Below, one piece after another: positions 48,071 through 58,932 of a DNA stretch of 64,000 nt (its first letter is position 1; the number at the start of each line of letters is the position of its first letter). Below the pieces are notes generated by a model, which was not told where the DNA came from, did not search any database, and worked only from the letters and a program-made list of their open reading frames with translations. Origin of the DNA: Kalaharituber pfeilii (lineage: Eukaryota > Ascomycota > Pezizomycetes > Pezizales > Pezizaceae); NCBI GenBank assembly GCA_015179045.1, contig WHUZ01000012.1, positions 1 to 64,000 on the forward strand, read 5' to 3'. A program made the position numbers and the translations under genes.

Positions 48071-48545
48071 TCAAGAACGGGCACACCGGATGTTGAGGAT
48101 GACCCCTTCCCCACTTCCCCACTTTCCAATCTCACCCCCGAGGTACTCACACACCTTCTCCCTCTCCCGCGACAACTGTCCCCACCACAATCCCACCCCT
48201 CTTAGGACCTGTGCATGCTGTTCTGCCGAAGAGCAACCCACCGCGCGAAATCGCCCCAGCACACACTTTAGCATCGAGAAATCGATCGACTCTTCGCAGT
48301 CTCAGGTTGCATGCGTTATGTACTGCTTCGGGCTATCGTTGCTTCCGGGTGCCCGAACCCGACGGATTGGGATGGCGGACTCTGAGAGTAGAAATCGTCT
48401 TGGTGAAGTATCGTGGTAACAATGGATACAGTTTTGCCAGAGCCTGGGAGTATGAAGGTGACAGTGGAGATTTTCCAAAGGAGGCGAGTAAGCGTGGTCT
48501 TCTCCGACGCAGTGGGATCGGGGGTGCCGACTATATAGATTTCGT
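48071..48545 (-). pseudogene. Possible P-loop kinase relic (nicotinamide riboside kinase-like)
   Basis: On the minus strand a frame reads EIYIVGTPDPTASEKTTLTR then LL, and later ILHQDDFYSQ. This resembles the Walker A and DDFY motifs of fungal nicotinamide riboside kinases (normally SSSGKTTLxRLL ... HEDDFY). The key SGK reads SEK. A segment IDFSMLKCVLGRFR follows after a frame change, then the reading breaks. Flanking frames on both strands are short. Best seen as a decayed or mis-sequenced kinase gene; identification is tentative. Confidence 0.35.
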
Positions 48546-48982
48546 CGCGGATGCACAGCTCGGAGCTAATGAGTTATGGGTAAAGGGGGCATATTCAGAG
48601 TAGCAGAAGTGTGGGCGGGGATGAGGTGTTGGAAGAAGTCAGGGTAACGTTAACATACCCCAGCAATCTGCGATGAAAATATACCAGGGGGTATTTGTAT
48701 TATTGCAGTCTGCGGCAGTGCAGCGGGGTATGGCCCAACTTAGGACAGTGGGGCTGCGGTACAATGTCACCCAGGCCGTAACCAGTGCTTGGTACATCTT
48801 CAACTCTCTAAACCGATTCCCAAAAAAACTTCTACTCTGAGTCCGCGTCAGATACTCTTGTGAGCATTTTTCTTGTTGGTAAGCTAAGCTCCTGCACCAG
48901 GAATCCCAAGTATGTAATTAGGTGGAGAGCATCATAACTGATCTATCAGTGGGCAGATCTACAAGTGGGCATTTATAGCATA
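48546..48982. other. Spacer upstream of the FGGY kinase
   Basis: No reading frame of interest. Likely promoter of the downstream kinase gene. Confidence 0.45.
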
Positions 48983-51061
48983 ATGTCAGACAGCTACTAT
49001 CTTGGAATAGATGTTGGCACGGGATCCGCTCGCATATGTTTGGTCGATGACTCTGGAGAAATAAAAGCTCTTGCTACAAAGGACATCAAGACATGGAATG
49101 ATAAACTAGACTACTATGTATGATCATTCAATGTTTTTTGAAGTAGATTACTCCCTTGCAGAAATGGAGGAACTGCAATGCTGGGCGGCCAGAACAAGTA
49201 CCATTAATTTAATTTTATATAGGAACAATCCACTGAGGATATCTGGAATGCTATCTGCTATTGCTGCAAGAAAGTCATGTGGGAAGCCAAAATACAGCCT
49301 GAACAGGTAAAAGGCATTGGATGTGATGCTACCTGCTCCCTAGCTGTGCTTGCTGAAGATACAGGTGAACCAATCTCTGTATGTGGGCCGGACTTCACAG
49401 ATCATAAGAGAAATGTAATTTGTGAGCATACCTTTCGCATGTATCATAACAGGGAAGAATAGCTAATAACGTACAGTGTGGATGGATCATGTCAGTGGAG
49501 CACCCCAATGTCTATTCCACTGCAATATCTTGACTTCACACCTAGCGTGCGGTCACCCAAACTGAGAGAATAAATGCTACGAAGCATAAACTCCTCCAAT
49601 ACGTGGGTGGTTCAATTTCCATTGAGATGGAAATTCCGAAGGTGCTTTGGTTGAAGGAGAATATGCCAAGTGACCTCTTCAGGCGATGCCACTATTATGG
49701 CCTAGCGGATGCCCTCACCCACATTGCAACTGGAAAAGAGACCAGGTCATTTTCCTCCGCCGTATGTAAGCAGGCATACATCCCAGTAGGCAGTATCAAG
49801 GGCTGGCAGGAGGACTTTCTCACTGCAATTGGGTTACAAGAGTTAGCAGAAGACAATTTTCGGAGAATAGGAGGTGTTCATGGTGAGGTATACAGGAATC
49901 TCTATTTTCTGTGTATATCAAACTTGCAACCTGATTCCAGTTTCTTATAGAATGGCATTATGCTATCAGCTGGGCAATTGGTCGGGACACTCTGCGAGAA
50001 AGCCGCTTCCGAACTTGGCCTTATACCAGGAATCAAAATCGGAAGTGGAGTTATTGACGCATACGCAGGTTGGATTGGTACAGTAGGGGCTAGGGTAAAA
50101 CCGGACTGTTTGAATAGCGACGTAATCCCCGAAGGTTTCAAGAGCAATGATCTCGAGCAAGCCTTTTACAGGCTTGCAGTTGTTGCTGGAACAAGCACCT
50201 GCCATCTAGTTATGTCTAGGGAACCCAAATTTGTACCTGGCGTTCGGTATGTAGGTTTTGAGAGATCTATTTCAAGAAGTCACTAACAGCAATAGCGGCC
50301 CATACCGAGGGGCCCTGCTAGAGAACTTCTGGATGACTGTAGGCCGACAGTCTGCTACAGGCAGCTTGCTTCACCACATTGTCACAACCCATACCTCATA
50401 TGAAAGGGCAAAAGAAGCTGCCATGGCCCGAAAGCAAAACATCTATGAATACCTCAACTATCGACTTGAAGAACTTCGACAGGAAAGCAAAGCCCCAATG
50501 ATCAGCTACCTTGCTCGCCACTTCTTTTTTGTGGGGGATTATCATGGGAACCGTAGTCCCATTGCGGACCCAAGGATGCGTGGCTCAGTGGTCGGTCTAA
50601 GCATGGATTCCAGCGTCGATGGTCTTGCGCTTATGTATTACGCTGCTTTGGAATTCATTGCTCTGCAAACCCGTCACATTATAGAGGCAATTAATATGAA
50701 TGGCCACACTGTGACTAGTATATTTATGAGTGGTGGGCAGTGTAGGAACAATCTATTGATGGCCCTCATTGCAAATGCGACAGGCTATCCAGTAGTCATT
50801 CCGAGGTATATCGATGCTGCAGTTGTGCTGGGAGCAGCTATGCTTGGGGCAAAGGCAGCTAGTGCAAATGAGGCTGGAGAAACTGAGGGGCTCTGGGCCA
50901 TCATGGACAGAATGAGCAAGCCAGGAGATGTTGTGTTGCCTACAAAGGACAAGCGTGAGAAGGAACTTTTGGATGTCAAGTACAGGATCTTCCTTCGCAT
51001 GAGTAAGGAGCAGCAGGAGTACAGGAAGATGGTAGACGATGTCATCATTGAGTGGAAGTAG
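48983..51061 (+). CDS. FGGY-family carbohydrate kinase (D-ribulokinase type, YDR109C-like)
   Basis: Phosphorylates a pentulose, most likely D-ribulose, as a metabolite-repair or sugar-salvage enzyme. Six exons: 48983-49117, 49223-49421, 49477-49490 (only 14 nt), 49546-49887, 49951-50246, 50296-51061; they join to 583 residues with no phase error. Seen: phosphate-binding YYLGIDVGTGSARICLVD, GIGCDATCSLAVL, the tiny exon that completes NVILWMDH|RAVTQTERIN, YVGGSISIEMEIPKVLWLKE, GLADALTHIATG, IGSGVIDAYAGWIG, VVAGTSTCHLV, SGGQCRNNLLMALIANATG and GAAMLGAKAA. The usual W in PGVWGPY reads R (codon split by the last intron). The C-terminal tail is Lys/Glu-rich. Complete and probably functional. Confidence 0.9.
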
Positions 51062-51123
51062 CACTTCAATATTGGAATTTAGCAAAGCCAATGTATTTGA
51101 TTCTCAGTACCAATGTACATCAT

Positions 51124-51360
51124 CTAATGTGATAACCGCATTGCACTTGTATGAAAAACCTTTTTTCTGACCAACACCAATCCAACATTCGCCAATCGCT
51201 GTATAATATTGCAGTCCCCTTCGCTTGGAGGTTGGGGTCCAGAATCTTCAAGATCCAGAGAAAGCTTATGCTTTTGTAATTTAATTCTCCTCAATTTTGC
51301 CATCTGCATTCTAAGAAAACTTTCCTTCTGCTTCAAGTATTCGAGACCTGCATCGGCCAT
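51124..51360 (-). CDS. Small predicted coiled-coil ORF
   Basis: 78 codons from a good ATG: MADAGLEYLKQKESFLRMQM followed by a Lys/Arg-rich helical stretch, then SGPQPPSEGD. Composition is protein-like, but I recognise no family and have no other support. May be a real small gene convergent with the kinase gene, or chance. Confidence 0.3.
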   Translation of the reverse strand: MADAGLEYLKQKESFLRMQMAKLRRIKLQKHKLSLDLEDSGPQPPSEGDCNIIQRLANVGLVLVRKKVFHTSAMRLSH

Positions 51361-52256
51361 CTGATATTCGAGATATTAGAGCATTAACTTGCTGCAATCT
51401 CAGCATATTTGAAACAACTGGAGATTGATTCGAGAATAGCTACTATCTCATTCAAATCAAATTAGGTGATGAATGTATCAAATTAAACAGCCTGCCTCCC
51501 CTACAACTACAATAGGGATCATATTACCATACTGATGGGCTCGTTTTTCTTACACCTTCTCCCCTACCAACACCCTTCATTGACCTCTATTACCTTTAAC
51601 CTCTGCCCCGCCCGCACATGCCGTCTCAGCTAAGCGAGGTAATATAGATCAAACACTGTCCACCGGAAATTACATGCTGCAGTATACGCATAATCCCCAT
51701 CCATTGCACAGGCAGCAGTCTCAGCATTTGCTGGTGCCCCCAGGAGATTGGCGAGACATGCTGGTAATACATACAGTGAAAATAGCTTAATTCCTGGTTC
51801 TCAAAGACCAGTTTTAACGGAGGCGTGCTCTCGGTGATCAGAACTGTCAGTTGGGGTTTTACAGATTGGAAGTTCCCGGGAAGTGGGGACAAATACGGCG
51901 TATCCTCCTCTACTGCCGTCTCGGGGTCGGGCTTAGTGCTAGCCAATCCCGCCGCCCACACGCCCCAATGCAGCTCCCATTTCATGTTGTAGTTAGTCTC
52001 GTGCATATGTTGTAGGACACATACGGTTCCAAGTCCCACCAATGTAAATCGGTATCTATCTCATCCGTCAGATCCTCGTGAATTACCTCATCGAACTGCT
52101 TCATCCTTTTCCCTCTCCCCACCCTCGATTGCACGGTCAACCTTTCTGCGAGCTCAGGCTCCGACGCCTCAAAGGTCAATGACTCCACCATACGTATGCC
52201 TAGTTCCCAGGCCTTCGGGTGAGACCCAGTGATGGATAGCTGCAAGCCGCTTGATG
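51361..52256 (-). other. Unassigned region with two longer minus-strand ORFs
   Basis: Minus-strand frames (51626-52042, 51982-52416) read KWELHWGVWAAGLASTKPDP and, upstream, ESLTFEASEPELAERL and FDEVIHEDLTDEIDTDLHWW. They might be joined by an intron near 52000, and the composition is coding-like. I cannot name the family or settle a start. Confidence 0.3.
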
Positions 52257-52424
52257 GAGCACGCGCCCAATCCAATTGACAGATTGCATGCTTGACGTTG
52301 TCGACCATCATCCACTCATAGAGTTTGCCGAATAGTTTTGAGCATGCACCCAATCCAGTATTGCCAGATTGCATGCTTGACGTTGTCGACCATAATCCAC
52401 TCAAAGTGCTTGCCAAACAGTTTC
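52257..52424. repeat. 83-85-bp tandem duplication
   Basis: Two adjacent copies (52257-52339, 52340-52424) sharing AGATTGCATGCTTGACGTTG then TCGACCAT and ATCCACTCA, with about 80 percent identity by eye. Both copies encode a VDNVKHAI peptide on the minus strand, so the duplication fell inside the unassigned ORF. Confidence 0.8.
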
Positions 52425-53364
52425 AAAGTCGTCATAGGTTAAATATTCAGCATGGCGTCTTAATCGTAGGCACTTTCCCATCCTCATCCCACCTGCAAAT
52501 TTGTATAGCGATGCCTGCTTCAGCTGCCCGCTCATCCTGTTCATTTGTGTCCAATAATGTGTTCGCAAATTCACTGCTGTTGCCAGGAATACGCCAATGA
52601 TGAGATCATCGTAACAAGCGGCTGGATAGTCAATGGCATCTGCTTACGGTGCTCTCAGAGCTCAGTCTTCCTAGCCACCTTGAACTCCTTTGCAAGCTTA
52701 GGGACCACAATCTTGCTTCCAGGATCAATGCCGCTTGGAGTGAAGCGGAATTTTGGCTGGATTTCCTTGTGGAAGGTAGGGAGGACCCTGAGAGGAGGAC
52801 GGAGAGAGATGGAGTGGGGAGCAAAAGAGAGGGATCGAATGACGAAAGGGTCCAATCATCAATGCGGAAGAGTCAGATAAATATAAGGAAGAGGTAAGAA
52901 CTCGATTGCGAAACGTATTTCCTGAGTGTGCAGGGGCTTATGTCGGAGACGCCAAGTTGCAATGTGCTGCCGTGCTGTTGCTGGAGACTGGGGAGGCCGT
53001 ATGCTGTTTAGATACATGATTGCGCGTGTGTGAAAGAAGGAGAAGGGTCCAAAGAAAAATTTAGGGACGTTGGTCCTATGTTGCGATAGCTCTCCTCGTG
53101 CACGAAAGTGTACTAGTATGTGTGCGGTTAGTCTGGATACGCGGTGCAAGCTGGTAAGTAAGCTATGATACATTATGGAATCAGAATACATGAGTAGTGC
53201 TGTGCCAAGCTTATGACGATGGCAGGACCGTGGTTAGAGTGTGGTGAGAAGCATTCACCGACCTTCTTCTGAAGCAAGGGACCTGTCGCACTCTATTTTC
53301 CCCACTACTGTACATCAACTTTCGAGATTGGTACCTTTTCTGAACATTACCGCCAGGGACCGAA
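52425..53364. other. Spacer upstream of VMA1 with an unassigned minus-strand exon-like frame
   Basis: At 52655-52790 (minus) a pyrimidine tract and CTCTCAG acceptor precede an open frame reading EIQPKFRFTPSGIDPGSKIV then PKLAKEFKVARKTEL and a stop. It looks like the last exon of a small gene, but upstream exons are unclear and no family is recognised. The rest holds the VMA1 promoter. Confidence 0.35.
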
Positions 53365-55987
53365 ATGGTAACTCTAACAGCCCTCCTGAGCTTGTGGTTA
53401 GCCACTAACTCTCTGCTTTACCCATCATCAGCTCAGCAACGCAAAGAAACAGGCCAGAAAGGCGGAGGAGTTCGCCAAAGAGGGTGAATATGGTAATGCG
53501 CTTTCTGCGTTGCCCCTGTACTGTACATGATATACTAATGGTGCATTAGGATCCATTTATTCCGTCTCCGGGTAAGTAACTGGTAAGAATGCCCCCTGAG
53601 AAGTGGTGCTCACAGATGGGATTAGGCCAGTCGTAGTCGCAGAAAACATGATCGGATGTGCTATGTACGAATTGGTGGGTATTATAGTCCTGAGTGAATT
53701 GCATCATCTCAGAGATCTAATGATCTTTAGGTCCGTGTGGGGCATGACTCTCTGGTAGGCGAAGTCATCAGGATTGAAGCAGATAAGGCTACGATTCAAG
53801 TCTATGAAGAAACAGGCCAGTAACCTTCTCGATTAAGCATCACCCATGCTGACTAGATTGGAATCTAGCTGGCGTGACCGTTGGGGATCCCGTACTTCGA
53901 ACGGGGAAACCACTTTCCGTTGAACTTGGGCCAGGATTGATGGAGACGATTTATGATGGAATTCAACGACCTCTGAAGACCATCCAGGAAATGTCAAAGA
54001 GCATCTACATACCTCGAGGAATTTCTACGCCAGCTCTTGATGTCAAACGCTCATGGGAATTTACTCCTGCAAAATTCAAAGTTGGCGATCACATAACTGG
54101 TGGTGATATTTACGGGAGTGTATTTGAGAACTCCCTGCTCAATGATCACAAAATCCTTCTTCCCCGCGTGCGAGGGGAACTATCACACACATAGCGGAGA
54201 AGGGTACTTACACATTAGAAGACACTGTTTTGGAAGTCGAATTCGAGGGAAAGAAGCAATGCTTCACAATGATGCATACATGGCCGGTCCGTGTACCTCG
54301 TCCAGTTACGGAGAAGCTTTCTGCAGACTATCCATTTTTGACAGGACAAAGAGTCTTGGATGCTTTATTCCCTTGCGTTCAAGGCGGTACTACTGCTATC
54401 CCTGGTGCTTTTGGATGTGGTAAAACCGTCATTTCCCAAGCTGTGTCTAAATTCTCGAACTCCGACTGCATCATTTACGTTGGCTGTGGTGAGAGAGGTA
54501 ATGAAATGGCGGAAGTGTTGCAGGATTTCCCTGAGGTACACTCTTCCCACAATTAGAATGTTCCATAACTAATACCTCGGCAGCTATCCATTGAAATTCA
54601 TGGCCGGAGGGAACCTATCATGAAGCGTACTACTCTTGTTGCAAACACTTCCAACATGCCTGTCGCTGCAAGAGAAGCTTCTATCTATACCGGAATTACC
54701 CTGGCAGAGTACTTCCGTGATCAAGGAAAGAATGTCGCTATGATGGCGGACTCTTCCTCACGATGGGCCGAGGCTTTGCGTGAAATCTCTGGTCGTCTAG
54801 GAGAGATGCCCGCTGATCAAGGTTTCCCTGCCTATCTGGGTGCTAAACTAGCCAGCTTCTACGAACGTGCTGGTAAAGTGAGGGCACTGGGAAGCCCGAA
54901 CAGAGAAGGGAGTGTCACGATTGTCGGTGCTGTCAGTCCTCCAGGTGGAGATTTCTCAGATCCAGTGACTTCCGCTACATTGGGCATCGGTGAGTAAATA
55001 TTCCAGGGATGCAACTAAGTCTTTAAGGCTAATCCTTCATGTAGTGCAGGTGTTCTGGGGTATACTCAGCAAATTAACCTCAGGAGCTATGGCATAATAC
55101 TAATTATGTCTAGGATTGGATAAAAAGCTTGCTCAACGAAAGCATTTCCCTTCGGTCAACACAAGTCTTAGTTACAGCAAGTATACTAGTATATTGGACA
55201 AGTACGATTCCACAATCTCCCCATAGTTAAACTTGTGACTAATGATCCGTAGGTACTATGACAAGCATTATCCCGAGTTTCCCAGACTTCGAGACCGTAT
55301 CAAGAAGCTGTAAGTGCTGCTAGATATCAAGAACGCTAACTTCTGGAATATCAGCTAACTTTCTGTAGATTAGCAGACAGTGAAAACTTGGACCAAGTTG
55401 TTCAACTTGTATGTAGAGCGAATAATAAATTTTTCGTGAAGAAATTCTAACTATATGCAGGTCGGAAAATCTGCTCTCTCAGATCCTGATAAGATTACTC
55501 TGGATATTGCCACACTGATAAAGTACGTTTGCACAACTTCTTCTCACCCGGAATAATGTATTCACGAACTTTTCTTGTAGGGAGGACTTTTTGCAGCAAA
55601 ATGGTTACAGTAAACATGACCAATTCTGCCCGTATGTAATACCTTTCTCTTGTCTTATTGATCCCTAAATGACTCATCATATCTCGATAGTGTCTGGAAG
55701 ACCCTCTGGATGATGAAGGCCATGATGGGCTACCACGATGAATCCCAGAAGGCGGTTGCCCAGGGTATTGCTTGGAATAAGATTCGGGAGGCAACTTCGG
55801 ACGTTGCTTATCAGCTTAGATCTATGAAGTTTGAAGTTTGTTCCCGCGGTCACAGGTAATACTTTGAAGCAGCGACTTACAATTGGATTTACAGATACCC
55901 GACGAAGGCGAGAGGGCCATCACAGAGAAATATGAGAAGCTGGTGCAGTCCATGATGGAAAAGTTTGCTAGCATCATGGACGACTGA
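53365..55987 (+). CDS. VMA1: V-type ATPase catalytic subunit A, with a frameshift and a GC donor
   Basis: ATP-hydrolysing subunit of the vacuolar proton pump. Seen: [27 protein letters not shown] across short exons, [53 protein letters not shown], the Walker [65 protein letters not shown], then many small exons ending [13 protein letters not shown] ([11 protein letters not shown]), stop 55985-55987. No intein interrupts the P-loop. The start is probably ATG 53365 followed directly by an intron (53368-53431). Intron 53816-53868 appears to use GCCAGT rather than GT. At GAGGGGAACTATC (54172-54184) the frame slips before [16 protein letters not shown], leaving a premature TAG. Everything after is perfect, so an indel error is likely. 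Confidence 0.93.
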
Positions 55988-57078
55988 AATATGAGAGTAA
56001 ATAAGCTAGAGTCATGATGTTCTTACACTGTTTATGGAGGTAGTTTTAGAGGATTCCTTCTGGTGAATATAATGGATTTGGAGAAAGAGTACAGTGTGCC
56101 ATCATACCCGCCGATTGTTTACATCCTTGCTCAATAATGTGACTATAATGTGGTTTTGACGACAAGGCAGTCCAATCTCGATAAGATAGTTCAAGTACTT
56201 ATTTTGAACATCCTATGTACTTTTGCAAGAATCTAAGTACCTAATTCAGGGTAACACATTATTACAAGCCTCTAATCCTACTTGAGTATCCTGGTTTGAG
56301 GTCAAGTCCTTGGGCTGTTGGAAGAGCTGTCAGAGGGTCAGAGGAGGAGCGGTAGTAGAGGCGATAGGAGGGTGATAGGATAGGCGGAGGTGGGAAAAGT
56401 GGAGGTGGGACAGCTGAAGGTGCAAGAGGCGTTGGGAAAGGCAGTCGGAGAGGCAGCAGGTACAAGAAAATGGGGAATTGTCAAATTTTCGAACTGACAT
56501 ATAGCTCGGTGAAGAGGTTTGTCCATGGTCTCTTATGATGGAGGTTACAGCAGGCGAAATGTATAGAATTTGAGGGCCCCGGTTCGATTCTGAGCTTGGG
56601 AAGATTGTTGTCCAGCATCCTTTCCTAAAAGACGGACTGCAATGCTCTGGTTCCATATGATAAAGGCCTAGTGGAATCAAAACAACCTATTTTAATTTTT
56701 CGAACTTCTACGTTGCTCCCAAGTTGCCCCCGCCTTGCCGTAGTATTTTGTACGTAAAGGGTATCTATGTAGTCATTCAGCCATTGCCATCGTGCCCACC
56801 TCATGCCAAACACGTCATGACGCTACTAGGACATTGCCAAGACCATATGAAGCGCTTCTCGTCATGACGCAAAGTAGCCATATTGGATGAAATCTTGGCA
56901 CATTAGTCGCACTTGTGCAAACAAAAGACATACTAATTTCCCTAGCATGAATCCATTTCTTGCTCCGGATCAATTGGCAGGAACTTTAGGCCAGCATTTC
57001 TTTCACAATCCGCTCAATTCTTCCATGAGCTGAGCCCGAAACACAATCTCCACCTTTACAATTCAATACACGCCGCCA
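55988..57078. other. 1.1-kb spacer, VMA1 to TRM61
   Basis: No gene. A GGTTCGATTC tRNA-like box at about 56580 lacks a foldable cloverleaf. The TRM61 promoter is expected near the right end. Confidence 0.45.
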
Positions 57079-58932
57079 ATGGCCACCACCCCTCCTCCCC
57101 CCCACGCCCCCTCCCCCTACCCTTCGATCCTCCTCCACCCACCAACTACGATCCTCCCTTCACCAACCCCGCACATCATCCACCTTCGCCGTGATCATCT
57201 CCTTCCCCTGGTTCTGAACCCCTTCACCGCCTCTCGCAACGAGACTCTGAACACCCGCTTTGGGCATTTCCCACACCGGACCCTCCTCCACGTCCCTTCT
57301 GGCGCCCAAGTCAAATCATCCCTTGTCGGAGCCGAGCGCCGGAAACGTAAACGGGATGGTGAGGGTGATGGACAGGATGATGTGGAAGACGCTGTAGGCA
57401 CCAGTGGAGGTGGTGGAGGCGGTGCAGGCGGTGGAGATGCGCCGTGGGGGTTCATCCACGTGCTGGCTCCGACGCCAGAGTTGTGGACTATGAGTCTACC
57501 GCACAGGACACAGGTTGTATATACGGCTGATAGCAGCTATATTATTCATCGGCTGCGGGTGGGGCCCGGGACACACATTATTGAGGCAGGGGCAGGGAGT
57601 GGCAGTTTTACGCATGCGGCTGTACGGAGTATCTATAGTGGGTATCCCAATACGAACGAGGACTTGGAAAAGGGAAAGGTGTTCAGTTACGAGTATCATG
57701 CTACGAGAGCAGAGAAGTTGAGGGTGGAAGTCAAGGAGCACGGGTTGGAAGGACTGGTGGAGATAACCCATGGCGATGTCTGTAAGGATGGCTTCAGGCT
57801 GCAAAGGGGGAGGGATAAGAGGAATCAGGAGAAGGAGGGACAAAAGGAGTTGGTGGATGGAGTGCAGAAAATGGATGTTGATGGGGGGGCTAATGTTGGG
57901 GGTGAGGAGATGGTGGAAGGAGAGGTTCTAGAAGAGAGTCCGGAGGCGACGGCGGTGTTTTTGGATTTGCCTGCTCCATGGTAAAGGATTTAAGCACTTT
58001 CATCCTGAAGCAGCTTCTGACTAGTGCATAGGTTGGCGATACCGCATCTTACCCGAAATCGTCAAGTTCCGACTATTCCTCTGCCGATACCGTCGTTAGT
58101 TACCCCAACACCACTAGGATCTACCTCCACTCCGGCATCAAGTACGCCCCCTCCCCCAGAAGCAACAAATCAAACTGTTACATCGAAAACAGAGAAAGCA
58201 TGGGGGCCACTCCATCCCACTCTTCCAGTACACATATGTACTTTTTCACCATGCATTGAGCAAATCCACAGAACAGTTTCTGTCCTTCGCAAACTCTCCT
58301 GGATAGATGTCGAGATGGTCGAGGTGCAACATCGGAAGCTTGAAGTACGACGGCAAAAGCCTGGAGGTATGCCAGGCGCCGATGGCGCTTATGGCAATGT
58401 AGAAGAGGCAGTTAGCAAGTTGAAGGGCATTGTAGGATGGCGAAAACGCCCAATTGATGAGAGTGGAGAAAAGTCAACAAATAAGGAGAAGGAGCGCACC
58501 AAGAAGGGGAGGGAATTCGCAGAAGAAGAGGAGAACCCAATCGTTATTACCAGACTTGAGCCAGAGCTGAAAACTCATACCAGCTATCTATTATTTGCTA
58601 CTCTACCACCCCAATGGACAGCAACCGATGAAGAGGCAGCTAAACAGAGGGTAGAAACGGACAAGTTAAAATTTATTGTTGAGAGGGAAAACAATGGTGT
58701 GAGTACCTGGAAGAAGGAGAAAGAGAAAAAGAAAGGGAAATATGGCCCACCACCGGGACAGGAGACGGAAGGGAGCGAGTCCAAGGGAATGTCAAGGAAG
58801 GAACGGAAGAAGCTCGAACGAGCTGAGAGGTATAGGAAGGGAAAGATGGAGCAAGAGCAGCAGGAGAAGGAGAAGGAGGAATGCGCCAGTGAAGAACAAA
58901 CTGGCGAGAATGAGAAGATGGAGATCGGTTAG
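57079..58932 (+). CDS. TRM61: tRNA (adenine-58-N1)-methyltransferase catalytic subunit
   Basis: Catalytic partner of TRM6; methylates A58 of tRNAs, including initiator tRNA (yeast GCD14). Exons 57079-57980 and 58032-58932 join W to LAIPHL, 600 residues. Seen: N-terminal domain (HIIHLRRDHLLPLVLNP; GHFPHRTLLHVPSGAQVKSS), FIHVLAPTPELWTMSLPHRT, QVVYTADSSYIIHRLRVGPG, SAM motif I HIIEAGAGSGSFTHA, FSYEYHATRAEKLR, EITHGDVCKDGF, VFLDLPAPW (catalytic DLPxPW), then VHICTFSPCIEQIHRTV and MVEVQHRKLEVRR. It carries long unconserved inserts: Gly-rich near 57400, Lys/Glu-rich after 57800, and a basic/acidic C-terminal tail (KKEKEKKKGKYGPP). Longer than yeast TRM61, as in other filamentous fungi. Intact. Confidence 0.95.

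Noticed and set aside
54390..54450. Possible VMA1 intein, as in baker's yeast
   Set aside because: The P-loop [13 protein letters not shown] is continuous, with no insertion.
56560..56605. GGTTCGATTC tRNA-like box
   Set aside because: Flanking stems do not pair; no box A at the right spacing.
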